This document shows positions 53,086 to 64,000 of a stretch of DNA of 64,000 bases, piece by piece. This DNA is from Linderina pennispora (lineage: Eukaryota > Kickxellomycota > Kickxellomycetes > Kickxellales > Kickxellaceae): the NCBI RefSeq assembly GCF_002104995.1, contig NW_024468251.1, positions 1,612,001-1,676,000 on the forward strand. The letters are read 5' to 3'. The position numbers were made by a program, and so were the translations under genes. Within the stretch, counting starts at the first letter, position 1. Each line of letters starts with the position of its first letter. Below the pieces are notes generated by a model. It was given only the letters and a program-made list of their open reading frames with translations, was not told where the DNA came from and did no database searches.

Positions 53086-55477
53086 CTAGGCGCTACTATC
53101 GACCATCTCCGCATCCGACTGCTCAGCTTCGTCCTGCTCATCGATCCTCTCGATAGCGCCCGCGGGCTCCTTTGCCCTTCCTCTGCATCTCTGTCTCTTG
53201 CTCGTTGGCCATATCCTCATCAGCCATCTTCTCCGCGCCTGCAAAGATCTCCTCGATCTCCTTCGCATCCATGCCCTTGGCGGCTAACGCACTGGCAACA
53301 TGCTGCCTGGCTCTCTCCTGGTGCCTGGCAGTGTGTCTCAGCTTATCGATGAAGACATTGGCTTCGTTCAGCAGATAGATCTTGCTGATCAGCTTCGGGT
53401 TGAGCTCCGGCAAACGCGTCTTGAGATCATCAAAGCACAGCTTGAGCGAGTCGCGCCGCTTCTGCTCGGCCTGCTTGTGGTTGGTCCGGCGCTTCTCCAG
53501 ACCAGGACTTGAACTCGGTGTGGTACTTGAGTCCTAGCAGCTCCGAATGGCCCTCGATGATATTCTGGTAATTGCTTTTGGTTGCCAATCGCGTCACCAC
53601 GTCAGCCTCCAGGCCAACGATGTTGGTGGTAGATGTTGCCGCAATAATCGGCGTCCGCGGTGCCATCCGCGGCGTCACCGAACTGCTGGACGGCCGCCGC
53701 GGCGCAATCGCCGGCTGTGATCGGTGTCAGTCCAGGCGAAGTCAGCGGCGGATTGACCGGCGACATTGCTGGCGAGGGCCGCCGCAAGATCGACTGGAAC
53801 CAGAGGCGTGGCGCGCGGCGACATGATGGGCGTGACTCTTGACCGCCGGCGCCCGCGCTTCGCATCGCTCTTAATCTTGGACAGTCCAGAGGTGACCGAA
53901 GCATCGGTGACCGATTTGCGGCGCCCGCGCTTTCGCCCGTCAGGTATGCGGCTCAGTGACACTGGCCGGCTTTAATGAACGTCACCGGTCTGCCGTCCTT
54001 CTCCGTTGGTCAAGCTCCGCTCCACCACCGACTTGCCGATCTGCAGCGGTGGCGGGGCCGGCGGGTGGACGAACTCGCCGCCGGGCGCCGACTGCGAAAC
54101 AAACTGCATCAAGGGCGTTGCCTGAGGGATGCTGGCTAGGCTTGCCGGCACAGCTACTAGGTCGAGCTGGGCATCGTGACTGTCATTGCTGCTGCTAGTA
54201 CTGCTGTGGGCTGCGTGCTGGCTGAGGCAACAATGTCGCCGGTGGTGGTGATGCGGCAGGTGGTGGGCAGAGACCTGGCAGGTTCATCAGTGATGCTGGC
54301 GTGGCAGTCGCCGGAGCAGCCGACACACTGGAGACATTCTGCGAGCCCATCCACGACCCGAGCTGCGATGCCGCCACCGCACCCGACTCGGCCCCAAGCA
54401 TACTCGACAAGGCCGATGCGGCCATGGCCACGGAATTCTGCCTCTGTGGCTGTGCCACATTGAGCTGGTGCAACGTGCGGACCCGCCGGATTCATCGCTA
54501 GTGAATCCCCGGCCATAGCGGCCGGCAGGCTTAATCCGGATCCTGGATCGCCATGGCCTCCTGCGGAGAACTGCATCACTGGAGTGGTGTGCAGGGAGGC
54601 CACGGCTGCTGACACCAGAGCTGCGTCAGGCAACGGCTCAAGCAAAAACTCGTCTTTTTCGGTGCTGCCTGCGGCTAGGACAGGCGTAAAGGTCAATTGT
54701 GTCGGGGTGGTCGCGTCGCCCGCAAACTGCGTGACCAGCGGCGACCGAGCCACACTATTCTTGTATCCGCCCGCCACGCGATACGGATGGTGCTGCGAGC
54801 CGCGCCTCACCCCGCCTGCTATCCGCGTAACCTGCGAGCTACCGCCAGTGACCGACGGAAACGACGGCGACTGCAGCAATGCCTGCTGCTCCAGCATGAT
54901 TTGCTGCTGCCGCCGCAGAATATGTTCGGCGGTAATCGACGGCGACGGCGGCGGCATTCGACGCCATATCGGCGGCTGACCGCATGCTATGAGCGCCTGC
55001 CTGGCTGGTTGCCAGCTGGTGGTGAGTTATATGTGCGTCCATCCCACGACCAGTTGCTGGTTGGGGCAGCAATGCTGGCGAGGTCAGTGGGCTAAACGCA
55101 TTGTCCGTGCCTGCCTGGCTTGCCTGCTGCACCAGGGGTGTGGCCGGGTGGCTCGCAAAACTCTGGGCATTGAACGAGGGTGTGCCTGCTGGCGACAGGA
55201 ACGGCGTCAGCAGCTCCACGACCTCGGCTGCCTGCTGTTCTGTCAGCCCGTCGATGTTCAGCGGCGGTATTGTGGCCCGCACGCTTGTCGGCTGCATCGA
55301 CAGACTCAGCGGTGTCTGCACCTGCTGCTCCCCACTCCCCTGCTGTGCCGGCGGTACAGGCTCGCCCAGAGACATTGTGTGTATGGTAGTCTGCTGCCTG
55401 GTGGGATCGATAGTCGTCGGAAAGGACAGAACCCTATTGATATCCCCGATATTACTGAATGGATAAAAGTTGGACAT
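53086..55477 (-). CDS. bHLH transcription factor (frame-broken consensus)
   Basis: Roughly 790 aa after correcting at least eight single-base insertions. The DNA-binding region near the C-terminus reads KRRTNHKQAEQKRRDS, with the His/Glu/Arg triad of E-box binders, followed by helix 1 (LCFDDLKTRLPELNP), the loop and helix 2 (LLNEANVFIDKLR). Upstream is a Ser/Pro/Ala/Gln-rich regulatory region (starts at 55477 or 55374) with a basic patch GRKRGRRKS near 53940. After the bHLH there is a helical segment and an acidic tail. Verified doublets include 54958/54959 (TCG+A) and 54197/54198 (TAC+T). I cannot assign it to a named factor. The stop at 53086 assumes one more doublet after the bHLH. Confidence 0.8.
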
Positions 55478-58123
55478 GGAACAAAAAAAGTCAAAATTGC
55501 AGGTGTGGCCAGAAAATTTGGAGGAGAAACAAAAAAAAGTGCCCTGGAACTTTCTCTCTCATGCTACCGTTGCAGAGCATCCCAGTCTATTTGCACAGGC
55601 TCCCCATTCTTCATAGACCTTCTCCCTACCTGTGGTTGGAGCTGCCGGATATCGTCCAATACGAGAGTTGGCTTGCCTAAGAGAAGAAATTATCGAGATC
55701 CCGCTCCCTGTGTCAAAAAAACTACCGCGCAAAAAATTGGCAGCGTGATAGTCACACAAGAGTAAAAAGAGTATAAAATTCGCAGAACAAGGAATCGAAT
55801 AGCAAGGTGTGCGTTTCACTCCAAGACACAACCGCTCCCCTCCGAAGCAACCGCATTATAACATCCCAGAGCTGCAGCAAGGAAAAGCAGTCATAACACG
55901 GTTTCCCGTGTTGGAGGTTCCGTGATTTTTTGCGCCCCTCTTTCCCTGAGCTTCTTGTTTGACTTTTTGCGGCAAACCAAGCTGGTAGAGCACCGCGCCC
56001 AACTGCTTGTCGTACAACACCAACCACTCGATAAGGGGTGGTGCGCGCAATAACAGGCCAAGGGAGAAAGGAGCCTGCGTTATTATTTTTTTCAGAACGT
56101 GTGCGCTTTTTGCATCGAGAGACGCGACCCACGTGTCCGAGTAATTGGCTACATATCGCGAAATCCTTTATATGTCGAGTGGATTGATTTTCGCAAAAAC
56201 GGTGCTCGGCCAAATTGCTTTTTCTCCCCTCCTTCCAGAGGTACACCCGGCAAAACGAATACCGCCAACATCACGGAACCTCAGCACATTGCTGTTATTA
56301 AAAGGCCTGGGTGCACCAAGAGCATCGTTTCTTCGTAAGGTGCGAGATCAAAAGAAGGAACTCTCAATCCACCAGCTGGTCCCTGCCCCAAGTCTTCGCA
56401 GAACAAAGCGCCCGTCTGGTCGAACAATCCATCTGCAGCGACGACCCAGGTCGGGCTCAGGACTGGATAGACCTGTCGATCTCTACGTTTGAGCTGAGTA
56501 GGGAGAGGGCTTGCCCAAAAAAACCCCCGAAGTGCCAGTAGCGCAAGGCAATCCCCGCACAGAACAGATCGCAGTGGGCGAGCCCAACAAGTCCGCATAC
56601 TCTTTGCTTTCATGCCTTTTCACCTAGGTCTTTTTTACAGTGGAACAGTGTGAGGTGCCGCTGTTATCTATCTGTAGGGCTGGTCTGGTCAGCGACACAA
56701 TCTTTGAAGAAAAAGGCCAGTTCCTTTTCGCTGTATGAATCGGCTTTTGGCTGCAGCCCTAGCTGATCCTGGACAATCGTCGGAAGGCTGAATTATTCAA
56801 TATTTCTTGATAAACATGCCACCATATCGCCACATTGCCACACTGCTGATGTGATATCAACACGACCACTGGCAGCTTTCAGTGGCAACCAGAGCTCCTC
56901 GGCAGGTTTGCTGCACTGCCAAGTTCGATGAGAGTGTTCCGATCTGTGGTACTTCCACGTGGCACCCAGCCAGTGGAGTCCAGTATATTACAGTGCAATA
57001 CACGGCTAATCTCTCATCAGCACCTCCTAAGGCTAATATCGGCCATGGCTCAGCTCAATTCTTACAAGAAAGCTAACAGGGCTACACAATTATCGAAAGA
57101 TAAGTATGGCAATTATCGCTGCCCCAAACCCTGGGCATTGAGCATGAACCTTTTATAAAGCACGCCTTTTAGCCGCTGTTGTCCGCAACAGTAGATGTGT
57201 ATATAGCACATTTGCTGCAGGTGTCAATGCGCTAGCCTAATATTCTTTCAACATGCAGTCACATCATGTGCATATCGGTGATGCCAGAAATACCCACATT
57301 TGTGGGCAGCACGCCTACTGGGCTGATTAATCAATCGCAGCATATCCAAGGGCTCCACTCCTCCGCTCACACATGGCTATAGTGCCTAAAAGTCCGCTTA
57401 TTAAACCGAAGACTTCTCATGGCGCTATTTTTTCCTGCGCGCTCTGCATGTCGTGTATCGCATGACCTCGGGTATCAGCGCGCTAATTCTAACCGATTAC
57501 GGATTATCTCTAATCGCATGTTGGGGAGGTAGGAAGACATGGGGCTGTGAGCAATCACCCTGTCTGTTAGTCGAGATTCCTGGATGTTCTTGACGTGGCC
57601 AGGTTCCATGCGAGATCTGCAGGTATCGGAGACGGGAGCGTCGTGGGGGTCACTCCTCATGGCTCCCACTGGGACGCACTCATGAAACGGGGCCGGCAAG
57701 GCGATGATCCCGGACAAGTGAGCCATTGGTTGGCGATTTTCTGCAAAAGGTCAATTGAAGTTGCCTCCCCAAAAAAAGGCACTGGAGCGTAGCGCTAGTA
57801 TCTCACGGCACAGTCTATGCGCTTCGTCTTCCAGGTCGCTTGGTGGGGGACTTAAAACCGCAGGTTGTTGTGGTTTTTCCTTCTCTGCTTTGTGAAGAGT
57901 TTTTTTCTTGTTCTCTAGAGGGCTTATCGTATTTTTAATCCTGTGCTTTTATCTTTCGTTGCGTGGGTGTCTAACCGGTTAGCACTGCGTTTCTACACCT
58001 ATCGTCTATTTCAATCGGCCCTCTACGTTCTTCCCCGCGGGACCTTTTTTTGGACACAAGCATTAGCAAGAGCCACGCGCTTTGTTCCCGTACCCCCCGT
58101 TTATAACGTGGGTTTCCGAGCAA
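55478..58123. other. intergenic, no supported gene
   Basis: 2.6 kb between the divergent bHLH and P5-ATPase genes. ORFs of 60-165 codons overlap in several frames at 55559-56613, with no motif. Nothing else recognised; the last part is T-rich promoter. Confidence 0.5.
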
Positions 58124-61100
58124 ATGGTGGGACTGTATACTATTCTAGTCGCTGTGGCGGCTATTGCTAGCCATTCAATGGTGGCAGTCCAGGCGTTCCC
58201 GGCATTCAACACGCGTAAGTACCGTCATTTGAAAGGACAACTGCCCGGTTCCATTTTGCTGCAAGATTCATTATTTGCATGGTAACATGTTTCCCATGTG
58301 ATGCAAAAAAGCAAACGGTTTGACTCCACTGATTTTCCTGTGAACGATTATCACTTCTTTGTAGCCAACAGCGTTGATGTGCATGGGCAAACCTGTCCGT
58401 TGGTGGATCGCCCGGGACTGACGTGCCCAGTAATGTGTGTGCAAGATTTTGCGGATTGCCCATCGGCGCTCGCAGTGCCGCAATGCAAAAACAATGAGCA
58501 GCTCTGCGACGACGGCGCTTGTCACGGGAGCTGCGCGGACGTGGTGAATCCGTGCCTGTGCGCCTTCGACGCCTCGCAGGTAGCCACTGTGTACAAGGCA
58601 TGCCCCGAATATACCAACACGGTGACGGTGCCGGCCTACGACCCGAGCATCAAACAGGCGCAGCTGGAGCTGGCGTGTGCGATCGAGTGGGGCATGGTGG
58701 GCGCAAACACGACGGTTGGCATGGGGTCGGGCGTGGCGGAGTGGTCGGTGGATGCACGCGACAAGATGGTCTGGGATATGTGCCCGGTGCCGCTGACGGC
58801 GCGGCTGACATACACGGAGAGCTTTTGCCTGGCGTTCTACGGGATCATGGGCGCCGAGCTGGTGCTGTTTGCGCTGTGGCATTTGTATAAGCGTGTGCGC
58901 GAGCGGCATGCAGTACAGCTGCGGCAGCTTTGCTCGCCACTGCCGACCACAGTGGCAGCCGACGAGAAGACAATGAGTGAAACCCAGTCCGAGGAGCAGT
59001 CCGAGTACACGGTGGGGGATCTGCCTGAGGGCATGATGCTTTTGCGCGGCTTTGACAACAACATGTTTGGCGCGGGCTTGTTCTATCTTGCGCTGCTGAC
59101 GACGGCCGGGTGGGTGGTGCTGCTGGCGGTGATCGTGTCTGACTACTACGGCAAGGTCACGGGCGGAGTGAAATACGGAATGCTGGCCAACTCGGACCAG
59201 TCGATGGCGGTGTTCATTTTCGTGTGGCATCTGGCGGCGCTCTGGCTGGCGGGGATGCTGGCATGCATGCACACGGTGCGCAACTACTTCCGCATCGAGT
59301 GCCCGCTGCCGGAGGCACGTGTGGTGCAGGTGGAGGAGCGCCGCGCGGAGGTGGTGATGATGGAGGGCAGCGAGAACCGGCTCACGGCGTTGGCGAACCG
59401 GGTGCGCAATAAGCTGGTGGGACGCCTGCGCCTGGACGTGCTGGCCGAGTCGTGTCCGGCGAACCGGGTCGAAATCGGCGGCGAGACACGCACGTTCATC
59501 GAGTACCACTGCACGCGGTACGTGCTGGACGGCGCCAGCGGCCGGTTCCAGTGCAATGCATTCGATCTTGGCAATACGCACCGTGCGCTGCTGGCTAGCC
59601 GTAACGGCCTCAGCAGCGCGCAGGCGGCGGACAGGGCGTCGCGGATTGGTGTAAACTACATCCACGTGGCGGTGCCCGTCGTTCCCAATGGCGATGCTGG
59701 CGGAGGTGTTCAGCTACTTCTACCTGTACCAGATGATGTGCATGTGGGTGTGGTTCTACTTCAACTACTTCAAGATGGCGCTGGTGCAGTTCGGCGTGAT
59801 CCTGGTGTCGGCCGTGATCAAGGTGGTGATCCGCCTCAAGAGCGAGCGCAAGGTCAAGGCGCTGGCCGAGCACCGCAGTGTGTGCCGGGTCAAGCGCAAC
59901 AATGAGTGGCAGGAGATCGACACGGCGGAGCTGGTGCCTGGCGATGTGATTGCAGTGGAGTCAGGCATGGAGGTCATGTGCGATGGCTGTGTGCTGGCGG
60001 GCGAGATCGTTGTCGACGAGAGCTCATTGACGGGCGAGGCGATGCCGGTGCGCAAGTTTGCACTGCAAGAACGACACCATTCCGTACGACGCGTCGGGCT
60101 CTGGCAAAACATACTCACTGTTTGCAGGCACCAAGGTTTTGCAGTGCACAGGCAGCACGTATGCGTCGCCGTCGCAGTCGCAGCCGACGCTGATGTCGTC
60201 GTCATCCGAGATCAAACTGGAGAAGGCTGTAGTCACCGGGACGCCGACCGCGACACTGCAGGAGGGCGAACCTGAAACACAGGTACTGGTGACGGCCACA
60301 CGCACCCTGACTGACAAGGGCAAGTTGATCCAGCGGATCCTGTTCCCGGCGCGCTACTCGTTTGTGTTTGACGAGCAGCTGCGCGTGGCTCTGCTGATTC
60401 TGCTGGCATACGGCGGCGTGGCATTTGCGCTGACCATCTGGCTGATGGGCCACGACGTCACGTCGTGGTTCTATGGCGTGTTTGTGATCTCCGAGATCAT
60501 GTCGCCGCTGCTGCCGGCCGCGCTGGTTGTGGGCCAGTCGGTGGCTGCCGACCGCCTGCGTCGCGCCAACATCTTCTGTGTGGACCTGCCGCGCATCATG
60601 ATGGCCGGCAAGGTGCAGGTGTTTTGCTTTGACAAGACCGGCACCCTGACCAAGGAGGGCCTGGAGTACTTTGCAGTGCAGGAGATCTCCGATGGGCGCT
60701 TCCATGGCGAGGAGCAGGACATGGCAAGGCTGCCTCACGTGACGCAGGTCGGCTTCGCCTCGTGCCATGCCGTGACTATGGTCGGTGACAAGCTCATTGG
60801 CAATCCGGTCGATGTCGAGCAGTTCCGCGCGACCGACTGGGAGATCCTGGCTGGCACCTGCGAGGACCACCTGGACACGCTGATCTCGCCGTTCCTCGAG
60901 AGCCACGCGGGCGGAAAGGAGAAGCGCAAGACCGTGCACGTGATTAAGCGCTTCGAGTTTGCCCATGCGCGCCAGTCGATGTCGGTGGCGGTGCGGGATC
61001 CCGACACCTGGCCACGTACACGTCTTTGTCAAGGGCTCGTTTGAGCGCCTGAAGCGCATGGCCAAGTCTGCGTCGGTGCCCGGCAACTACGACGCAGTGA

Positions 61101-62665
61101 CGGCCAAGTGGGCCAAGGAGGGCTGCTATGTTCTGGCGCTGGCGCACAAGGACCTGGGCGATGTGGACGTGAACACGCTGACGCGCGAGCAGATGGAGGG
61201 CGAGTGCGAGCTGGTGTCCCTGCTGCTGTTCCGTAATAAGCTGAAGGAGGACACCGAGTCTGCGATCATGGAGCTGAAGGCTGGTGATACGCGTGCGGTG
61301 ATGATTACCGGCGACACGGCGCTGACCGGTGTGTATATCGCGCGCCAGTGCAGCATGATCAGTCCAACCGCGCGCGTGTTGCTAGGTGACATCGAGCAGG
61401 GGCGGCTGGTGTGGCGCGACACCGTCACCGACGAGGCTGTGGATGCCGACAAACTGCTGCATGAGGAGCGTGCTGCACGCGACGAGGCCGAGCGCGCGCT
61501 ATTTGACGTGGTGGCGAAGCGCACGCCGCTGGTGGAGCTGGCGGTGACTGCCGCTGCCTTCGACTACCTGGTTGAGGCCGGCAAGATCCGGCAGTACCTG
61601 CTGGACATCCGGATCTTCGCACGCATGACGCCGCAGGGCAAGGTCGACTGTGTGCAGTTGCACATGGAGCGCTGCGTGACGGCAATGTGCGGCGACGGCG
61701 GCAACGACTGCGGAGCGCTGCGTGCTGCCCACGTGGGGTTGGCGCTGTCCGAGTCCGAGGCATCGATTGTGTCGCCGTTCTCGTCGAGCAACCGGTCGAT
61801 CCACTCGTGCGTGACTCTTCTGCGGCAGGGTCGGGCGGCCCTGGCAACGTCCGTTTGCCGGCTACAAGTTCCTGATCAACTACGCCACGACCATGTCGAT
61901 GCTGGAGCTGACGCAGTTCTACTTCTCTGTGATTGTGCCTGAAGCCGTGTGGATCATGGTCGATTCGTTTATTGCTGTGGGTCTCTGCATTGCCGTGACG
62001 CAGGCGCAGACTGCGCGCAAGCTGGCGCCGAGCCGGCCCACCGCGCGTCTTCTAGGCGCCCACACGTTGGCGTCGATCTGGGGCCAGACCGTGATTAACT
62101 ATGCGTTCTTGTTCGGCATGCTCGGCCTTCTGTACCGCCAGTCGTGGTTCCGCTGCCACGAGTTCGATAGCCGCGACATCGACACCAGTCTGTGGTGGCT
62201 GCTAGGTGACAACTACGAGGCCGAGATTATCTCGATCGTCTGCCTGTTCCAGTTCATCAACGGTGGCGCCGTGTATAACTTTGGCTACAAGTACCGCCGT
62301 GCCTGGCTGACCAACTACCTGATGGTTGTCATGTACTTTGGCATGCTGGCTGTGGTCTCTGTGTTGACTCTGGCGAACCCGAACCGCTTCTCGTGCTTAT
62401 TCCGCATCAACTGCGGTGATTCTAGGCTCGATTGTCGCTCAGGGATACCCGAAGCCCTCGTGGAATGTCTCGGTGTACAACAGCCCGAACGGCCACAATA
62501 TCCTGCCCTGGGACTTCCGCTGGACCCTGTGGGGATGCTGTCTGGCAAATATCGTGCTGTGCAATTTGTACGAAAAGTTTGTGATTCCTGGGTCCTGTTG
62601 GTCGGGTGGTCAAGAACTGGTGGATTAAGCGCCATGGCGACAACAAGCTCAAGGTCAAGCTATAA
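58124..62665 (+). CDS. P5-type cation/polyamine-transporting ATPase with secreted Cys-rich N-terminus
   Basis: About 1,480 aa. Probable exon 1 58124-58214 encodes a signal peptide (MVGLYTILVAVAAIASHS); the intron starts GTAAGT at 58215 and probably ends near 58311. Exon 2 opens with a Cys-rich lumenal region (about 58400-58560, including CDDGACHGSC). P-type ATPase motifs follow: VESGMEVMCDG and DESSLTGEAMP in the actuator domain, DKTGTLTKEGLE (phosphorylated Asp), and GDGGNDCGALRAAHVG at the hinge. The TM4 motif reads SPLLPAALV, closest to the P5B PPALP type. Six extra bases (59677/59678, 60068/60069, 61008/61009, 61852/61853, 62411/62412, 62586/62587) are all synonymous third-position doublets; the corrected C-terminus ends KLKVKL. 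The exon 1/exon 2 phases do not fit a canonical GT-AG intron (see findings). Confidence 0.85.
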
Positions 62666-63048
62666 AAAAACCATTTTCTATCCATGTGTATGGGGTTGGC
62701 TGCTTCTTTTTTCTTTTATAGCAATGCTCATATCTTCCACAGATTAAACAGGTATATACGATATCTTGAATGGCAGAGTACTCGACTGCATGCTTTCTGA
62801 GTAATATATCTGGTCATGTAATTGTACTGATGAGACAAACAACATATCAGGATAAGCTTGGTATTCTTGATTAGCGACGTCTGATATGCAAATCTACCAA
62901 CTTTCAACTGGTATAGTGCACAGGATAAGGGGAGTATATGTATGAGGATTGGCAACTTGTCAATATATGCATACCAGGACATGGAAAGCAGTTGGGATTA
63001 CATATCTCATTTTCATCTTTACTCTTTCTACACTTCATTACTTCCAAC
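62666..63048. other. intergenic, no supported gene
   Basis: 383 bp of AT-rich spacer ending in a C/T-rich leader. No gene seen. Confidence 0.5.
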
Positions 63049-64000
63049 ATGGCCACCTTCAACGATATCCGCGGAAAATCCTTGGAGAGGGTTGTTCTTC
63101 ATGCTTATTTAGGGTATGACTCACTCAATTTACCTTCACCTCACTCACATCAATATTATCTAGCCGGGGTCTGCAGAGAGTGGCGGAGGATAATACTACC
63201 GAGACTCTATGAACGCGCATTTATTACTATCACTTCTACTGAGCCATCCTCTAGACTGCCAAAAGTCGAATCCAACATTAGATTCGTTGTGGAAAATGGC
63301 CTATCAAAATATACCCAGAGGCTTTCTATTGAATGTCCATGTGGATATGTTGCCTCTGGCCATCTTGTCAAATTTTTGGATGGGCAACTGTTTAGCAAAG
63401 CAAGCTGGCCTTCCATCTACTTTTTATACATATTAGAGCGCTGTTCTTCCGCTTTTACAACTAACAGGCAGTTGAAAATAAGAACCCGTGTGGGCGATGC
63501 CATAGGCCAATACTTTTATACGCATTTACCTGCCTTAACATCCATTTCAGATCGCTATATAGGTGCTGGACCATACTATAAACCCTCTATCCAACCTTAT
63601 CAGCCTTAGAATGTGCCAACTTTCATATTTCGATATCGTAAGCGCTCCAATTCATTTCGTTAACCATTCCTTCTCTAGCTCACTAACCCACCTCACTCTT
63701 CGTTTGAGCCCAGAGCAGACCACGCTTCCGTACATATACACACCAAATCTTCGCAAATTGTGGTTGTTAGATATCCCACCTAATTTCTCATGGAGGTGCT
63801 TTTACTCTGAGACCAATAGCTCGTTCGACTTTTCAGAGCTTGAGGAAATGGATCTGCATTATTCAGCCACTTCAGCTGATTCGACAATAGTGACTTTCAG
63901 TTCCAACGTTATACATCGGCATACAGCTGCTTTACGGAAAATCCATATGCCAAATATTAAGCTGCTGACGCTATCTAACATCCTTCCTTCAGATACAAAA
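63049..64000 (+). CDS. F-box/leucine-rich-repeat-like protein, 5' part (runs off window)
   Basis: Partial; at least 316 codons to the window edge. The N-terminus (MATFNDIRGKSLERVVLHAYLGYD...LAGVCREWRRIILPRLYE) has the F-box pattern of a short helix then VCREWRxIxLPxLY. Downstream segments (LSNLISLRMCQLSYFDI, SLTHLTLRLSP, NLRKLWLLDIP, FSELEEMDLHY) read like irregular leucine-rich repeats. Such proteins usually serve as substrate adaptors of SCF ubiquitin ligases. One extra base at 63585/63586 (CCC+T) breaks the frame; after it the frame is open to the end. The upstream in-frame ATG at 62938 was rejected because its peptide is unrelated. AT-rich codon use differs from the GC-rich neighbours. 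Confidence 0.6.

Noticed and set aside
39016-62665. Programmed +1 frameshifting or quadruplet decoding
   Set aside because: The four-base contexts (ACCT, GTTC, CCCG, CAAG, AACT and others) share no slippery motif or common codon; shared feature is synonymy of the two bases, which fits merged alleles better.
1-64000. CRISPR arrays, insertion sequences, LTR elements, rRNA genes
   Set aside because: No regularly spaced repeats, terminal inverted/direct repeats, transposase or reverse-transcriptase motifs, or rRNA cores seen on either strand.

Overview
The window is nuclear DNA from a fungus. Gene density is moderate and most genes are uninterrupted. The few introns are short (82-101 nt) with GTAAGT-type donors. 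The genes are typically eukaryotic/fungal: Rab escort protein, Lunapark, CHL1 helicase, Ccz1, Tdp1, complex III core 2, a P5-type ATPase and hexose transporters. The overall style suggests an early-diverging lineage such as Kickxellomycotina, but that is an inference I cannot prove without a database search.

Layout. Bases 1-9,200 are gene-poor, with five scattered tRNA genes (Leu-AAG, Arg-ACG, Lys-CTT, Gly-GCC, Asp-GTC), a 9-bp minisatellite, an AAT microsatellite and two TATA-driven microprotein candidates. Bases 9,200-34,900 hold intact genes: Rab escort protein, two tandem sphingomyelin-synthase-like (PAP2_C) proteins, Lunapark, an unrecognised protein, CHL1/DDX11 helicase, Tdp1 with a decayed Tdp1 copy behind it, a ZNF830-like protein, an SH3-EH adaptor, Ccz1 and a secreted DNRLRE/CBM96-like protein. 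From 34,900 to 39,000 there is a gene desert. Bases 39,000-64,000 hold two tandem hexose transporters, a third PAP2_C protein, QCR2, an S9 peptidase, a TRM61-type tRNA methyltransferase, a bHLH factor, a P5-type ATPase and the start of an F-box/LRR-like gene that runs off the window.

Two observations stand out. First, nearly every gene after 39 kb is broken by frameshifts, at least 44 in all. By frame arithmetic all are net extra bases and none is a deletion. At almost every site the extra base sits at a codon's third position, and both adjacent bases are synonymous alternatives (for example ACC+T, GTT+C, CAA+G, AAC+T). Removing one base per site restores normal family lengths (494 and 495 aa for the two transporters). 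This looks like wobble-position polymorphism between haplotypes or paralogues written as insertions in the consensus, so I annotate these genes as real CDSs rather than pseudogenes.

Second, three unlinked tiny ORFs of 28, 34 and 33 codons share the motif DYPxP[PR]RP near their C-termini. At least two have a TATA box about 105-140 bp upstream. They look like an undescribed microprotein family.

Functionally the window is a mixture: membrane traffic (Rab escort, Ccz1, Lunapark, SH3-EH), sphingolipid-type head-group transfer (three PAP2_C), genome maintenance (CHL1, Tdp1), mitochondria (QCR2, TRM61-like) and sugar uptake. There is no obvious pathway cluster.
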